From the NCBI GenBank assembly GCA_003218615.1, contig QHOD01000074.1, forward strand, positions 1-14,273: a stretch of DNA of 14,273 nt. The letters run 5' to 3'. This document shows positions 13,118 through 14,273 of the stretch, piece after piece (positions within the stretch are counted from its first letter, which is position 1; each line of letters begins with the position of its first letter). Below the pieces are notes generated by a model that saw only the letters and a program-made list of their open reading frames with translations, was not told where the DNA came from and made no database searches. The DNA is from Verrucomicrobiota bacterium (GTDB taxonomy: Bacteria > Verrucomicrobiota > Verrucomicrobiia > Chthoniobacterales > UBA10450). The position numbers and the translations under genes are program-made.

Positions 13118-14273
13118 CTACTTGGTCATCTGCGGCACTTCATCATTCAGATTAAGATATTCCCAGCGCTGCAACGAAATCGGGACGTTGCCGTTTTTCC
13201 AGACGAAGTCGTGGAAGGCGCGGAGGTTGAATTTTTCGCCCTGTTGCATGCGCGCGTCGGCGAGGAATTTCAGGATTTGTAATTTACCGATCTGATATGT
13301 CATGGCTCCGCCGGGGCTGGTGGAGAAAGCAATCGCTTCCTGGCGCGCGGTCTGTTCGTCCATCGGGACTCTCTCCTGTAGATATTTCGCTGCTTGATCG
13401 AGTGTGAATTCGCCGAGCGCGAGTTTCACGTCCGCTTCCACGCGCAGCGCGCGCAACCGCATGAAATTGTAGATGATCTCGCGCGTGTGCGGGCTGTCGT
13501 CGAACAAGCCGGCCTGCAACATCATTTCCTCCGCATAAAAGCCGATCCCTTCGTTCGCGCCGGAGTCGTAGTAATGACGGCGGATCGGGTCCTCGTGTTT
13601 CCAGGAAAGACAGAGCTGAAAATAATGACCTGGAATTCCTTCGTGAACGGTGATCGGCCGCGGGTCCATTGCCGTCGCGCGCCAAAAATAACCGAGTTTA
13701 TCTGAAGGCTCGGGCACGTAACGAATGCAGTTTTCCCTGAGTCGAGAGGGCCCGGTGAAGTCATCGTTCTCAGTGAAGCCGAGAACACGCAAGTATTCCG
13801 GAGTCGGTCGAAGCGTATAATGCTGGATCCAGTCAGGGACAGTTAGAATCCGGCGCTCTTGGAGAAATTTGCGGATCGACACTTCCCTTTCGGCCACATC
13901 GCGAGTCCAACTGTCGATGTCGTCGGCAATTTTGAGCGGCGGCACATCCTTGTTGCGGTTCTTCTCGTACGCCTCGAAGGCGACCGCGCGATTCCATTCC
14001 TGCCTGCCCATCGCCAGCAGTTCCTCCGGCGTGAACGGCATCAGCGTCACGTTTCGCAGAAACCAAACGTACGCGTCTCGGCCCAGCGCTGTTTGCTGCG
14101 GAAGCTTCGGCAGTTTCTCTTTGAGTTGTTGCTGAAATTTCTCCAGGGCATCGGCCGCGCGCTCGCAAGCGCTGTTTAATTTTTCCGGGTTTAGAGTTGT
14201 CGATGCTACGAGCGAGCTGGCCATTTTGCGGAGACGGTCGCGAATGCCTTCGAGATTCTGGATCGCAACGCTC
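13118..14273 (-). CDS. DUF885 family protein (5' partial, second paralogue)
   Basis: The C-terminal part (about 385 residues seen) of a second DUF885 protein. The frame stays open to the right edge of the window beyond the methionine at 14224, with plausible sequence (AIQNLEGIRDRLRKMASS), so that methionine is internal and the start lies outside. The family motif HEGIPGHYFQL is near base 13645, followed by NEGIGFYAEEMM, where the more usual EGWA tryptophan is replaced by Ile. The C-terminal QIGKLQILKFLADARMQQGEKF block matches the GKLQILKLRDDYKAQQGDEF block of the gene at 1139-2923, though overall the two are well diverged. A zinc-peptidase-like role is inferred from the HExxPGH and downstream glutamate pattern; the substrate is unknown. 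Whether it has a signal peptide cannot be seen. Confidence 0.85.
   Translation of the reverse strand, partial: SVAIQNLEGIRDRLRKMASSLVASTTLNPEKLNSACERAADALEKFQQQLKEKLPKLPQQTALGRDAYVWFLRNVTLMPFTPEELLAMGRQEWNRAVAFEAYEKNRNKDVPPLKIADDIDSWTRDVAEREVSIRKFLQERRILTVPDWIQHYTLRPTPEYLRVLGFTENDDFTGPSRLRENCIRYVPEPSDKLGYFWRATAMDPRPITVHEGIPGHYFQLCLSWKHEDPIRRHYYDSGANEGIGFYAEEMMLQAGLFDDSPHTREIIYNFMRLRALRVEADVKLALGEFTLDQAAKYLQERVPMDEQTARQEAIAFSTSPGGAMTYQIGKLQILKFLADARMQQGEKFNLRAFHDFVWKNGNVPISLQRWEYLNLNDEVPQMTK

Overview
The window looks like a chromosomal segment of a free-living Gram-negative-type bacterium with moderately high GC. The style of the genes and intergenic repeats suggests a soil Verrucomicrobiota lineage (Chthoniobacterales-like). 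That placement is inference from pattern familiarity and was not tested. Most of the window is housekeeping DNA. The unusual part is a short segment just after the ribosomal protein gene rplK.

Left part (1-7533): the 3' part of rmuC faces a secreted DUF885 protein gene. A divergent gene encodes an exported S41/CtpA-type processing protease. tsaD (tRNA t6A synthesis) follows, then a minus-strand pair, an EamA/DMT transporter followed by a short-chain isoprenyl diphosphate synthase. Three different palindromic intergenic elements lie at gene 3' ends here: 1041-1138, 4321-4444 and 5467-5608. The last fills the whole tsaD/ispA gap, has perfect 20-bp terminal inverted repeats and supplies the tsaD stop codon.

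Middle part (7619-11626): a membrane-anchored TPR protein precedes the conserved translation/transcription cluster trnT(GGT)-tuf-trnW(CCA)-secE-nusG-rplK. One good promoter candidate lies before trnT. Several potential RNA structures sit between the genes. These are a hairpin just before trnT, a long polypyrimidine/polypurine stem after tuf, and two interleaved inverted repeats (a pseudoknot topology) in the secE leader.

Right part (11627-14273): the usual next gene, rplA, is absent. rplK is followed by a hicBA toxin-antitoxin locus. hicB is intact; hicA is frameshifted by an apparent deletion of about 14 bases. Right after hicA comes a second, diverged copy of the last 69 bases of rplK, with its own stop codon. 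The hicBA segment is thus bracketed by direct repeats of the rplK 3' end, as expected if DNA was inserted into the end of rplK and restored it. Beyond this lie a partial copy of the element found at 5467-5608, an exported coiled-coil/SH3-like protein of unknown function, and a second DUF885 gene that runs off the window. The rplK/hicBA junction is the main point of interest. No phage, integrase, transposase or CRISPR array was seen.
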